Below, piece by piece: positions 48,301 to 60,233 of a stretch of DNA of 64,000 bases (its first letter is position 1; each line of letters starts with the position of its first letter). A program made the position numbers and the translations under genes. This DNA is from Poecilobothrus nobilitatus (taxonomy: Eukaryota > Arthropoda > Insecta > Diptera > Dolichopodidae): positions 172,310,438-172,374,437 of the forward strand of contig OX352773.1 of assembly GCA_947095535.1 (NCBI GenBank), read 5' to 3'. The notes below the pieces were generated by a model. It saw only the letters and a list, made by a program, of their open reading frames with translations. It was not told the DNA's origin and ran no database searches.

Positions 48301-50672
48301 ATAATTTTAAAAAACGAAACGCCACAATAAAAAACATTTGAAATATGATAACTACTAGAAGAGGTTAAATTTAGGTTTTAAATAACTTATTATATATATA
48401 TAACTATGTAAATAGATATAATTTAAAGGTGAAAATGTTGTTTATTTTTGTTACTGTTGTTATTTTTTCATTTTATTGAATGAAATAGAAAATTTTCTCT
48501 TTCTATACAGTATACATTATATATACATTAAAAAGCTCTGTGTTAGTTGCATTGCTTTTAAAGCAACAAATTGTTTTATATAGAAAAAAAAACAAAATAA
48601 ATAAAACTAAAATATAGCCACTATTATACTACATAAAAACAAAATAATAAAAATATCTGCAGATACACGTGCTTTATCCATATGTAAAATTTATTTTACT
48701 ATATCAGTTGAATTTTAACAGTCATAGGGTGCGCTTCTATTCTAGTATTACAAAAAAAAAAAAAGAAAAAAGGATGCGTTTTTATAAGCCATAAAAAAGT
48801 GTAAAATTTTTTTTTATTTTTTTTTCGTAAAAATTGTAACTTTTATATTTGTATAAATATTTACAAGGTGATTTATCTGTAGATATGAAAATATATATAT
48901 AAAAATCATAAATTATCCAAGAAAAAAGTGAAAAAAAAGTAAAAATGAAGTGTTTAATTTTAGATAAATAAAATTAAATAGATTAAAATTTAAAAAAAAA
49001 AAATTAAATAAATAAAACAAAAATTATATATAAAGATTAAAAACAACATTATTTAGGAGGTCATCATTTAGCAGTCATTAGTTATTCATTTGGATTAAAT
49101 TCATTTTGGTACATGAAATTAGAACGGGAAAAAAAGAGGTTAAATTTGAAACTCTTGGTAAAATTAAGATAAATTTTATTATTTAGATTAAATTTAAAAA
49201 AAAAAAACTATACAGTAAACGCTTTATTGAAATACCCTTTTTAAATTTTTTTTTCCATTTCTGTAAGAGATAAATTTAAAGTTCCATTTCTGTAAGAGAT
49301 AAATTTAAGAAAAAAACACGTAAATCGAATTTAAACAATAAAAAGTTAAATGCATATTATTTATATATAATTTAATAATGTAAAATGAAAAAGATTAACA
49401 TGTAACGGCAAAATGACTAAAATGATCCCAAAAATAATTACAAGTGAAAAAATATTTAAGAAAAGAAATTAAAATTTGGAGAAAAAGAGAAGAGAAGGAT
49501 AAAAAAAAGGCATAAAATGGAAAATCAAAAACTGTTGTACACAAAATTTTTAAAAATCCAAAAATAATTAATAAATTCATATAAGTGTTTTATTTAATTA
49601 TTTAAAATAAAATTGTAATAAATAATAATTTAAAAATTCCCCTTGGTAGTCTCAGATTTAACCTCTCACTAAACTCCCTACTGCTTTGGTCAATATAATG
49701 AAATGAAACCTCTAATTACTAACTCAGTAATCAGTATATTTGTTAGGGATTAGGAATAGGAGTGGATAAAGATGCAGAAATTTTCAATTGTGGAGTAAAA
49801 CTGTAAGGGAAAATTAAACCATTTATTATTTATTATAATTTTTCTTGAGGAAACGTTTAACATTTCAACATTCACTAGTACTAGTATAAAACACCTTTCT
49901 GCATGAGTTAATAATTAAAGGCAATTTTATAGTCACTGTAACAGCTTTTATTATTAGAATTAGTATAAAATTATTATTATACGATATACTTACATTATTC
50001 CGATATAAAATTATTACTTATTTTTTATATGCGCTGATCATAATTTAAATTCAAGACCCTCCGATTGAATGGTTGGCAGTTTTACTACTACGTCATGTAT
50101 CAGATTAAATTATTTTTAAAATTTAATTTTTGGCAACAAAATTTAAAATATTTAGATCTTTAAAAAAGGGACTAATTAGTAGTGGAACTTGGATAGGGTT
50201 AAATGACACGATACGGATAACTATGGGGGATCCCTACCTATATGTATATATATACCAATATGTTATAAGGGTAATGTTATAGGGGTCAAATAATAAAATA
50301 ATAATTATTGAGTTTTAATAAAAAGTTTGGTTAATATGATTTCTAATCGAGAGTTTACTGTTATTAATAAATTAAAATTTTTTTTTTTTTTAAATAAATA
50401 AAACATTGCACAAAATTTATATTTATTTTATATTAGTATGTAAATATTTCATAATTAAATTATTTAAAGTAATGTTTACACAAAGTTTTGTGTTTTTTTT
50501 TTTTCTTATTAGTTTGTAAAATATAATTTAAGATAATTAAATTTTGAGATCCAGAAATCTATACTACTATATATGTTAAATTACATATTTTTTGTTTTTT
50601 GGGCCAGTTTAATTTTTGGGAATCTAAATTAATCATTACAGTTTTATTGGTAAAACATTAAAGTTTAATAAA
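45317..50672. other. Intergenic between the retrotransposon and brown
   Basis: Mostly A+T-rich without genes; the upstream part of brown's regulatory region must lie here. Notable local features are a hairpin at 45691-45756, a GC-richer piece at 47240-47290, a pyrimidine-rich tract with several CCCCTT blocks at 47635-47720 followed by 47745-47890 of mixed composition, and a 29-bp tandem duplication at 49255-49311. The frame at 46400-46666 is chance. Confidence 0.5.
45691..45756. repeat. Long A+T hairpin
   Basis: AGAAAAATTTTAATTGTAAAAAAATA pairs with the downstream arm of the same sequence inverted (with a 3-base bulge) around an ATATAGTATAG centre: about 26 paired bases. It is preceded by CCCGGCACC/CCCGGCAC direct repeats at 45639-45658. 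It may be a MITE remnant; nothing indicates a transcript. Confidence 0.5.
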
Positions 50673-53600
50673 ATGAATAAATCTGAACTTTGTTTGCAAT
50701 GGAAAGACTTAGAATATTCGGTTGCAATTAAAGAAGATTTAAAAACACGTTTAAAATTTTGGCAATGTAATGATAAACCAAAAGAATTACAAATTTTAAA
50801 AAAAGGTAAAAAGATAATTATAAGAATTTATATTTTGTATTTTTTATTTCTTTCATAATTCAATTTTTTTTATTTTTAAATACAAAATTTGATTTTCTCT
50901 TTTGTAGCTAGCGGTTGTCTACGTACTGGAAATTTAATAGGTATACTTGGTCCCAGGTAAATTAACTTTATTTAGGTTATTTTTCCCATATACATATATA
51001 TATATATATATATGTGTATTTTTGCATTAGAATATCAATTATGTGAAAAAGAAAATAATATACATAGGTATATACATAAGTATATACAAAAATTAACTGT
51101 AAATATTTTCTTTTTCTTTTTTCCATTTAATTTAATTTTCTTTTTCATTATTGTATTGATTGTATTAATGATTATTTTAGTGGAGCTGGAAAAACTACTC
51201 TATTGGCTGCAATATCACAAAGATTACGTGGAAATGTTAACGGTGAAATTATGTTAAATGGATTGAGAATTGATCAAAATGAAATGACAAAAATATCTAG
51301 TTTTCTTCCGCAATATAGTATTTCAGTACGAACATTAACTGCATATGAACATTTATATTTTGTTGTAAGTATTCGTATTTATATACAACTATATTTAATA
51401 TAATATTATATATGTATATATATGATATATATAACATATAAGTAAATAGAACAAAATAATAAAAAAAAAGTAAAGGTTTAAAATAATTAAAGTACAGAAA
51501 ACAAACAGTTGTATAGTTAATAAAATACTTTTCAAACTAAAGATTATTTTCTATTTCCGTCAATTGATATTAACTTTACTGAAAGTATTTACATACATAT
51601 ATATTACATTAAATGTGAGAATATAAACTGATTCTTAGAAATTAATTTATGTTTTAAAACTTATTAAAGAAATTTATGTTGTTATTCAATTTCATCCTCT
51701 TTAATTTTAAAATCTTTCTCATCTCCTTTTTCCTATAGCCATACAAAGACGGCTTTGTCATTATTATTTCTTTTCGTAGATGACAGACAGATCTTTCACG
51801 TCTGAATAGCATATTGATCTCCTTTTTGCGCGAATTTTGATTTATCGGTTGATCCGTAATTGGTTCTAGTAGATTTTGGTTTTAGCTTTTCTTTAATAAA
51901 TGGTTCTTAACTAAATTTTCCATTTTCATTAGAAAAAAGTCTTAGCATAGTTTAGCAACTCATCTCAGCATTTTTATGTGGTTACTTTTTATAACAAATT
52001 TATGTCGTTATATTGACAGCTTAATTTATTACAAATTTAATTTTTGTTATAAATTGATATTTTGTGTGCATTCGTCGATGTTTCAAATTTTGCTTAAAAT
52101 TATGATTCTAATTATAGATTTGATATTAGATAACTTAAATAAATTAGATGGAATTAGTGCTTTTACACATTTGTTTATACTGCTAGGACTTTTAAATTTC
52201 TTTTTCCTTGTATTAGCAATACCAATCTGAGAACATCATATTGATGACCACTACTGTAAGCGGATATGGTTTAAGAAAAGTCCAACAAAATTTAAAAATA
52301 CATTTTATAATTCTTTCAAATTTGAAAATTTCATTATTTGAAGTTTAAAATTAAGCAATTTTTATTGATTTGTACATATAATTTTATTTAAAACTAACAA
52401 GTTTTTGATACTATAGGTTAATTTCAACTTTTTTATTTAACTATAATTCATCCTAAATATATGCAAAATAAAAAAAATGTCTAGTTAAAATTATTTTTGT
52501 TTTTGTTTAACATTTTTACGCATCATTTCACCTTAATTTGTTAATTGCTTTTCTAAATAAATATTACCGATTATTTATATTTTAAATATCCTTATAATAT
52601 AATATAAATATATATGTATTTTAAAGACTTCTTAAATGGTTTTTTCTTTTTTCTTTACATTTTCTTTTAGTCACATTTCAAAATGGACAAATCAAGTAAT
52701 AAATTAGAAAAACAACAACGAGTCAATCGAATTTTAATTAAAGTTGGTCTTAAAGATTGTGCAAATACCCGAATATTACACTTATCTGGTGGTGAGAAAA
52801 AGCGATTAAGTTTAGCGGAAGAGGTAAAAAATAAAAAAATAAAATAAAAAATTGAAAATAAATATTAGCACACCTAATGAATACATTCAAATCAGATTAA
52901 AAAAAAAAAAAGAGTTTTTTTACCCTTTTCATTTATGTTTTTTATTTAATTTAATTTTTTTTTTTTTTTGCAATACATATAGCTAATTACAGATCCACCA
53001 TTTATATTTTGTGACGAACCAACAACTGGACTTGATAGTTTTAATGCATACACTGTGATAAAAACATTACGTCAATTAATACAACCAGGTCGTAGATTAA
53101 AATTACCTGAATCAAATATGAGTGCCTTATTAGGAGGTGATAATTGGTTAAATGATAATAGTGGTATGGAAATGAAAATAATGACACAACAAGAAGAAAG
53201 TTTTCATTGGTCAAAATCTTCTGGATTAGATGATGATTTTAGAAGACAATATTCAAAAGGTGTTATATGTTCAATTCATCAACCAACATCTGAAGTATTT
53301 GAATTATTTACACATATTATTCTGATGAATGATGGGCAAGTATTGTATCAAGGTAATGCTGATGATGCATATATATTTTTTTCAAAGTAAGTTTATTTTA
53401 GGATAAAGTTTTAATTTATATATTTTTATTTAAAATTTGATAAAATTATATATAGGTTAGGATTTTATTGTCCAAGAAATTGTAATCCAGCTGATTTTTA
53501 TTTAAAATTAATAACAAGTGACAATGGTGAAAATAAATATAATGCAATTATTAGAAATAATTATGAGCAAGAATATGATGATTGTAGATATATGGAATGG

Positions 53601-54677
53601 GAATATTTTGGACCAGATAGTTTAAGTCAAGTAAATAATATGTAAGCTTTAATAAATAAATATTAAACTCTTATACTATAATATTATATCCTACAGTTTT
53701 AAGTCATATATTTAAATATTTTAAAAATTAAATGTTAATTATTTTAGAAAAAAAATTTCATGGTTTTATCAAGTTTATTTACTTGTTAAACGTATTGGCA
53801 TTGAAACTCAACGTAATATTAAAGAATCATTAACAACAGCAGCATTTTTCATGATAACATCATTTACATTAGCTATAATGTATTCAACAGTTCATGGATA
53901 TAATCAAATAACTGTAACAGATATAACAGGATCATTTTTTATGATATCATCTGAAATAATATTTACATCATCATATGCTCATGTACATACATTTTCACAA
54001 TTATTACCAATATTAAGACGTGAAACAGGTGAAGGAACATACAGTTTATCAGCATATTATATGGCAAATGTAATTGCATTATTACCAAAACCATTTATAT
54101 ATAGTTATGCATTTTTTGGTATAATATATGGTGTTATTAAATATTCTAAAGGTTTTTTAACATATATATCAATGGCAACAACATTATCTGTATCTGGTAT
54201 AACAGCAATTGCATATGGTACATTTATATCAAGTATATTTGAATCAGAAAAAATGGCATCAGAAATGGCAGCACCATTTGATTTAATATTTTTAGTATTT
54301 GGTGGTATTTATTATAATGTTAATGCTATACCATTAATGAAATATATATCATTATTTTATTTTGCAAATGAAGGTCTTTTATATGATTATTGGAATGATG
54401 TTACAGATATTGGTACTAATTATTATTTTTATTAAATTGTAAAAATTTTATTAAGATTTTGTTTTTTTCTTTTTTTTTTTCATTTTCAGATTGTCCACCC
54501 GAAAGTACTATGCCATGTATGAGAAATGGTACAGAAGTAATTATTAAATATGCATTTAGTACGAGTCCATTAACATTAGTTATTGATTATTTTGGATTAA
54601 TTTTACTAGCTATAGTATTTCATATGATTGCTTTTTTTAATGTTAATCGTTATGTTAAAAAATTTGGTTATTATTAA
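50673..54677 (+). CDS. bw: Brown: ABCG-family half transporter (eye-pigment precursor import), eight exons
   Basis: Exons 50673-50805, 50908-50956, 51181-51364, 52671-52823, 52983-53386, 53456-53641, 53748-54412 and 54490-54677 join in frame to 653 residues (Drosophila Brown is about 675). N-terminal ATPase: Walker A GPSGAGKTT (59-67), signature LSGGE (160-164), Walker B FIFCDEPTTGLDS (~181), H-loop IHQPTS (His ~272). C-terminal six membrane segments (about 395-415, 428-447, 470-495, 505-533, 545-562, 625-645), with a loop holding CPPESTMPC and an NGT glycosylation site. The match to Brown runs end to end, e.g. TTLLAAISQRLRGN, RISSFLPQ-like KISSFLPQ, SLAEELITDP, NCNPADFYLK, GEGTYSLSAYY and FESEKMASE. 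Brown pairs with White in the pigment-granule membrane to move pteridine/guanine precursors. All ATPase motifs are intact, so it should be functional. The last donor is weak (GTACTA at 54413). Confidence 0.97.
50806..50907 (+). other. brown intron 1 and intron phase logic
   Basis: GT at 50806, AG at 50906-50907, phase 1: the split codon becomes Ala of ASGCLRTG. The next intron (50957-51180) is phase 2 and splits the Ser codon inside the Walker A motif (GP-S-GAGKTT), so the P-loop exists only in spliced RNA. Confidence 0.9.
51365..52670 (+). other. brown intron 3 (1.3 kb)
   Basis: Donor GTAAGT at 51365, acceptor TTCTTTTAG at 52670, phase 0 between LYFV and SHFKMD. Contains a less A+T-rich part at 51735-51875 of unknown origin and the chance frame 51976-52230; no mobile element recognised. 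Confidence 0.85.
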
Positions 54678-54784
54678 AAACAAATATATTTCTTTTTTTT
54701 TATTGCTTTTTTTTAAAAAAAAAAAAAGATAGTCAAAAATAATAGAAGGTAAATAGATTGTATAAAATTTAGTATACAATTAAA

Positions 54785-54790
54785 AATAAA
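54785..54790 (+). promoter_or_regulatory. Candidate poly(A) signal of brown
   Basis: AATAAA 108 bases after the brown stop codon, with a second one close behind at 54799-54804. Plausible by distance only. Confidence 0.4.
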
Positions 54791-55062
54791 ACTATTTAAA
54801 TAAAATATAAAAGAATATATACATATAACCAGATATAACTATATATTTTATTAGAAATGCAGTAAAACTTGTTAATATAATTGAAGGGAGAATATTTTGT
54901 TATTTTAACAGAAGCCTTATCTATTTAAAATTGAACAATATAGCTATTGAATTTTATTTATTCTTTTTACATTTCTTTATTATTGTTTGTTTTTTTTTTT
55001 TTTTAAATAATCAATCCTCCTGAAAGTATGCAAATTAAAATAATGTTCGTCAAATAAAAATT

Positions 55063-55356
55063 AATTTTGTACTAGGGGCTTCGGTAGCCTAGTGGGTAGG
55101 CGTGTGGCGTATTAACCGAAGGAGTGTGGGTTCGATCCCTGCACAGGTCGTAAGTGTTTTTTTCTTTACCCCCTTACGACCAAATATAATGTAAATATAT
55201 AGTATATAATATAAACAAAATACATAATATTAGTATATAATTTAATAATAGTATAAAAACCTATAATGGCCTTTAGTAGCCGATGGTTCAATAATATTGC
55301 ATTACATTTATGTATGTAATATTAATATAAATAAATAAATAAAATAATTTTGTACT
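55063..55356 (+). mobile_element. tRNA-derived SINE, group B, 11-bp target duplication
   Basis: The body starts at 55075 (GGGGCTTCGGTAGCCTAGTG), with B-box GGTTCGATCCC at about 55130, the GGCCTTTAGTAGCCGATGG middle and an ATAAATAAATAAA tail. AATTTTGTACT stands at 55063-55073 and 55346-55356. Head and tail match 11834-12084 and 55456-55730. Confidence 0.92.
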
Positions 55357-55455
55357 TACTCATATTATGCTCATGTACCTACTCCTTATGCGCCCAAAAA
55401 TTTATAATACAATTATATTATATAATATATCATACAAACAAAATAAATTATTTTA

Positions 55456-55730
55456 GGGGCTTCGGTAGCCTAATGGGTAGGCGTGTGGCGTATTAACCGA
55501 AGGAGTGTAGGTTCGATCCCTGCACAGGTCGTAAATGTTTTTTTCTTAAATACCCCCCTTACAACCAAATATAATGTAAATATATAGTATATAATATAAA
55601 CAAAATACATAATATTAGTATATAATTTAATAATAGTATAAAAACCTATAATGGCCTTTAGTAGCAGATGGTTCAATAATATTACATTACATTTATGTAT
55701 GTAATATTAATATAAATAAATAAATAAAAT
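55456..55730 (+). mobile_element. tRNA-derived SINE, group B, second copy
   Basis: Nearly identical to the copy 381 bases upstream (differences such as GTAGCAGATGG for GTAGCCGATGG). The flanks AAATTATTTTA and AAATTATATTA form an imperfect target duplication, so this was an independent insertion rather than a tandem duplication. The - strand frame at 55470-55676 is the translated SINE. Confidence 0.9.
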
Positions 55731-55798
55731 TATATTATAAAATTAATTAATAAAAGTATTTAACATAACATGTTTTACCACAGACTAAATAAACTATA

Positions 55799-56037
55799 CA
55801 GACGATCAGTTTCATATAAAAATTTTTAATTTTTTCTGGAGCCAGACTAAGCAGTTTATGGAGCTAGACTAAGTATTTTAGAATATTTAAATTACAAAAA
55901 TAGAAAATACAAGCGAATGTTCTATAAATTTTAATTTTTGCTATTTAAATATCTAAAATACTTAGTCTGGCTCCAAAAAAATGTTCATGCTGGCTCTTAA
56001 AAAAGACTTAAAATTTTTATATGAAACTGTTCATCTG
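55799..56037. mobile_element. Palindromic TA-flanked MITE
   Basis: Ends read inward as CAGACGATCAGTTTCATATA and CAGATGAACAGTTTCATATA, followed by AAAATTTT and, further in, both arms carry GGAGCCAGACTAAG..ATTTTAG, so nearly the whole 239 bp folds on itself. TA is outside both ends (55797-55798 and 56038-56039). Tc1/mariner-type non-autonomous element. Confidence 0.8.
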
Positions 56038-56109
56038 TATTGTAGTTCATTTGGTCTGTAGTTTTACTTAGTAGCCTATGATTTTACTAATATTGCATAA
56101 TTCTATGAT

Positions 56110-56790
56110 ACGCATTGTAAATAATGGTACATGTTTTATTTTTGTCCATTATCACTCCACGAGGACTTTCACTTGAGATCTCCATCTCATACAGTTTCTT
56201 GCTGCTGTTTTAGCATTTTGCCATGTCGTTTACCGTTATTTGGAACATATCCACGTATTATTTAGACTTCTACTTCCCTGGAAGTTCTTAGAATGAACCA
56301 TGCGGTTTATATTGTTTTAATTTTTCGTCTTAGCGTCTGACTTATCTCCCATATTTTTTCTTTCTTATCTGTTTCAGCACAGGTTGGTCTCCTGTGAATC
56401 TCCACAAAGTTTTATTATACTTATCCGACAGACCAAAATATTCTGCATATGATGCAGTACAAATATGCAGAGGCAATGGTTTTTAAAAAACTCGAAGTGT
56501 TTCGATGTTGGTGTTAGTTATTACCCAGGTACTACCATGATAAGCAATTTTTTTTACACATGTATTGAAGATTTTCGCCATTGATTTCCGGAGATTTGGA
56601 TGCTCTTCCATACTGGGTACAATCGCAAAAATGCTGTCCTGCTACTTTATTTGCTACTTTTGCTAAGTCTACTGTTGATATCTGTCTCCGCACCTCCATC
56701 TGTGGTCAAGATGTTTTGTTTGTTTGCAAACTTCCGACATTATGTTGTCTATAACAATTGCATAATGATATGTAGTATTAAAAAAAAATA
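56110..56790 (-). pseudogene. Decayed non-LTR retrotransposon, polymerase C-terminus
   Basis: On the - strand, broken frames give LTTDGGAETDINSRLSKS, VWKSIQISG, TGDQPVLKQIRKKKYG and finally WQNAKTAARNCMRWRS. These follow the order of the C-terminal part of a common animal non-LTR polymerase (strain 'DGG..DI..RI.KA', 'LW..T...P....I..RKW.W.GH', 'W....AQNR.RWR'). Several stops and shifts interrupt it, and the catalytic core is absent. Clade uncertain (RTE/I/CR1-like). Confidence 0.7.
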
Positions 56791-57701
56791 AATAATTAAA
56801 TTAGGTTATATTATTTAAATTTATAAAATTATGTTAAACAAGGCAGTATATAAACCCAAGAGTTTTTAAACATACACATTTTCCAGTATTATAGAATTTT
56901 GTGATCATTAAAATATTTCTTATGAAAGATTAAGAGATTTCAATTTTCTGCGTACTCCATGTAGCTATTGAAACTCCGCTTTGTAAAAACATATTGTTTT
57001 AGCTTTGTTATAAGTTATATAAATTATATATGTATATTATCATAATTTTTAGAAATTTGGACAGATAACTCTTGATCTCTAATAATGCTACTTAAACGGG
57101 TGTAATTTATGCGCGAGTCTGAGGTAACTTATACTTATTTTTTGTCGTCTCAAATTTTCAAGGTTCTACAAGGTTCTGATATTGTAAGTGATTACGAAAT
57201 TTTGCAAAATTCTAATTGCAATTTACAGTAGAAATTGAAATATCACATTATAAAAAACTAGTAACTTTTATATTGATTTATAAAAATCTAAAAATTTCCT
57301 GTCTTTTCATATTTAAATTGAAAAAATATTCAACAGAACTTGATAGAGGCTGTAACTTTATTTTTTTTAATATATCTATTTCTTTTCTCAAAAGATAACG
57401 ATTGGCGAACGGATAGACAAAATAACACTATGCTAAGTAAACAGTAATATTTTAAAAAGGTTCTAATAAAACGAATTGAATTAAAATAAAATAGAACATT
57501 TTACTTATAATAAGGTTTCTTTGTTGGTCTATTTAATATAAAATCAACAATTTAGTTTTCATACAATTATTGGATAATTTAAATTGTTTTATTGCTTTAA
57601 TGTCATGCATTTTCTGTGACTCAATTCCAATTAACTCAAAGTATGAACTCAGTCTATCTATTTTCTTATTGATATTTTTTTTATTATTATATAAATAAAA
57701 C
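56791..57701. other. No gene seen
   Basis: A+T-rich DNA; the frame 57216-57398 lacks motifs. Confidence 0.5.
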
Positions 57702-57920
57702 ATTTTATACATATAAGGGGCCTCGGTGTCCTAGTGGGTAAGAGCGTATGAAATACGTTGTAAACACAGAGGGAGTGTGGGTTCGAATTCCACACACGTT
57801 GTAAGAGTTATTCCCCCTTACGACATTTACAGCCACGCCTGAACAGGAAAGGCTGTGTAATTTCCTGTCCACATTTATGTGGCAGAGAAATTCATTAAAA
57901 AAAAAAAAATTTTATACATA
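57702..57920 (+). mobile_element. tRNA-derived SINE, group C, 12-bp target duplication
   Basis: The body starts at 57717 (GGGGCCTCGGTGTCCTAGTG), B-box GGTTCGAATTCC at about 57780, then GCCACGCCTGAACAGGAAAG and a poly-A end. ATTTTATACATA occurs at 57702-57713 and 57909-57920. The head is related to group B, but the 3' half is different; sister copy at 61863-62052. Confidence 0.92.
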
Positions 57921-58091
57921 CAAATGTATATATAACCTGATATAAACATATATAACATCATTACATAACATTCAATATGTTATTATGATTACATAACATT
58001 CAAAATGTTATTAAATATTATTTGAATTATAGTTATTCATATTCGCATATCAGCGATGCGAACTGTTATATACATATACATAATAATAAAA

Positions 58092-58257
58092 ATTAATTCT
58101 TGTATAAGATAATAGATGGCGTAGAAATAAAAAAATAAATATTTACGTTTCATAGTTTTGAACAATAGCTACAGTCGAGTAATCAACGGTTTAATAAAGT
58201 TAATAACTCCAGAAACTGAAGCTTAGTCAAGTATAAATAATAATAAATGACTAATTA
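58092..58257 (+). repeat. Interspersed repeat family D, copy 3 (cut by a MITE)
   Basis: Begins AATTCTTGTATAAGATAATA as at 16094 and runs in parallel through GAGTAATCAACGG and GAAACTGAAGCTTAGT to TAAATGACTAATTA, where the TTA-flanked MITE starts. The 3' third is not found beyond the MITE, so it was lost or diverged. Confidence 0.7.
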
Positions 58258-58525
58258 AGGTGATGACCCAATGCTCACGTCGCTTCTAACGTCGCTTTGA
58301 TGTTTAAGTAGAATTCATTGATTTAAATGGAACTTGAGTCTTGACCAAATAGAAAAGCGACGCTAGAGTATAACAACTTTTTACTTTTACTATCGCTGAC
58401 AATAAATTTTTTTGTTTTTTTTTTTATTTTATATTGGTTGTTGCTCATAAAGCGACGCTACCATTTGGTTTTGGTAGCAAGGGAAACATGTTACCAAAAT
58501 GTATCCAATCTTTCATTCGATCACC
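58258..58525 (+). mobile_element. TTA-flanked MITE, copy 2
   Basis: Starts AGGTGATGACCCAATGCTCA after TTA and ends with the decayed inverted TCGATCACCT. It matches the - strand of 42989-43262 throughout, e.g. TTGACCAAATAGAAAAGCGA and TTTATATTGGTTGTTG, with GCGACGCTA twice. The right target duplication is no longer clear. Confidence 0.8.
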
Positions 58526-60180
58526 TATATCATAATTTTGAAAAATTCGAAACCAAATAATAATATTCTTATTATTATACTTATAATATAATACTTTATT
58601 TTTCTTTCCCCCTTGATTTTCAATTCATCTCATTCAATAAAGTCAACCTTAAATTAAATAGGGTAATAACCACAGTTTTGAACTAAAGTTTCTAAATAAA
58701 ATCTTTATGTAGACGTAGTATAAGTTAAGATTAAATTCTTAATTTAAAATTAGCAGTCATATAAAAATATACAAATAAGATTGTTATTTCAAATAAATTG
58801 ATAGTGTTGACAATACATAAATATTATATTATGCATTTTTCTGACAATCAGTGATATATGACACATAATATATTATTATTCTTGAACTTGTGAATTATTG
58901 TGATATTAAGTGGTAAAATACTTTGTTAAGTGCCTAAATACTTTAAATTAAAACAAAAATAAATTTTTAAATTGGTTATAAATTTTTGTTTTAAAATTTT
59001 ATTTATTTAAAATAAAATTCATTAACAATTAAATTAAAATTAGTTTGTTTTTTTTTTTTTTTTTTTGTGTTTAACCCAATAAAAATTAACAACATCAAAA
59101 ATCAGTTGTAACTTAATTTTCTGGTAAATTAAAAATGAAAAATTTAAATATTTTGATCTATATTTAAATTACAAAAAATTTATATATGTCTAAATTAAAA
59201 TACATATTGTATAATTTTTCTTTAATATTTATAATATAATTTTTATTTAATTTTTATTTTTAATTTTATTAAATACGTATATTTAAAATAAAAATAAGTA
59301 CATATAATACAAAATGTCAAATTTGACCTGTAATTGTATTTGATTACGAATAATTATTCGCTCACTGTAAAAATCACAATAAATTAATTTCAAAAAACTT
59401 AATTAATATTTTTGTTTTTATTTTTTTTTTTTTTTTTTCTTTAGATTTTTTCATTTAACATAACAAAAAATATATTTAACAAATTCTTTAAAATCTTGTA
59501 AAAATATAATTCATATGCGAACTTTAGTACCCCAGAAAAAGAAAGTTCTTATTAATACTTTACATAAAGAGTTTTAAAAATTTTATAACATTTCCGTTAA
59601 AACAATATGTATATCATATGTATGTATCATAAATGTATATATATATTTAGAAACATTTAATACAATTAAATACAAAAACAAAAAAAAAATTAAATAAAAT
59701 TTATTAAAAAATGAATTAGTTTGCCAAAATTTGCGTTCGCCTCATGTAAACTTCAATCAAGTTACAAGGTAAGCCTATTTTGTATTCTGCTGTTTTCGTA
59801 TATTTTTTTTTTGTTTTTGGACTTTATAATTTTTTTTTTTTTTTTCATTAGATTTTAATTAGATATGAAAATTGTATTCGGGTAAATTGTAATAATAATT
59901 TTTAAATGTACATATAAGAAAATTCTAAAAGATTATTTTGATAAGGATGAAAAATGTTCGCACATCATTTTATGGTAAATTTAAGCTAAGATTGACACAT
60001 TAAAAAAAAAAAAAATGTATTTTAATTAAATTTTTTTTTTTTTAATTTCATTTCATTTAACGGATCTTTAATTTATTTGATTTTTTTATTTAATTAATAT
60101 GTTTTGTTTAAAAGTATAATTATTAGAATATAACTGAAAATAAGCTATATATAGTATATATAGAAATATACATATATATA
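58526..60180. other. No gene confirmed
   Basis: A+T-rich. At 59715-59770 a less A+T-rich segment ends in CAAG-GTAAGC, a good donor; it could be a non-coding first exon of a gene further right, but nothing else supports it. Confidence 0.45.
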
Positions 60181-60233
60181 ATCTGGATGTAATGGTGTCT
60201 GAATAGTTTCGTGTGGATTTTCATCACTCCAAA
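60181..60233 (-). mobile_element. Isolated 53-bp mariner fragment
   Basis: ATCTGGATGTAATGGTGTCT and the ~30 bases after it repeat, with two changes, the stretch at 61694-61746 inside the mariner transposase, then stop abruptly. The surroundings are unrelated, so this is a remnant of a second copy of the same family. Confidence 0.8.

Noticed and set aside
55075..55140. tRNA gene (A- and B-boxes, also at 11834, 23646, 40769, 55456, 57717, 61863)
   Set aside because: Each is the head of a repeated unit with a common 3' body, simple-repeat or poly-A tail and target duplication, i.e. a SINE; no intact cloverleaf.
55075..55730. The two group B SINEs as one tandem duplication
   Set aside because: Each has its own flanking direct repeat with different sequence, so they inserted independently.
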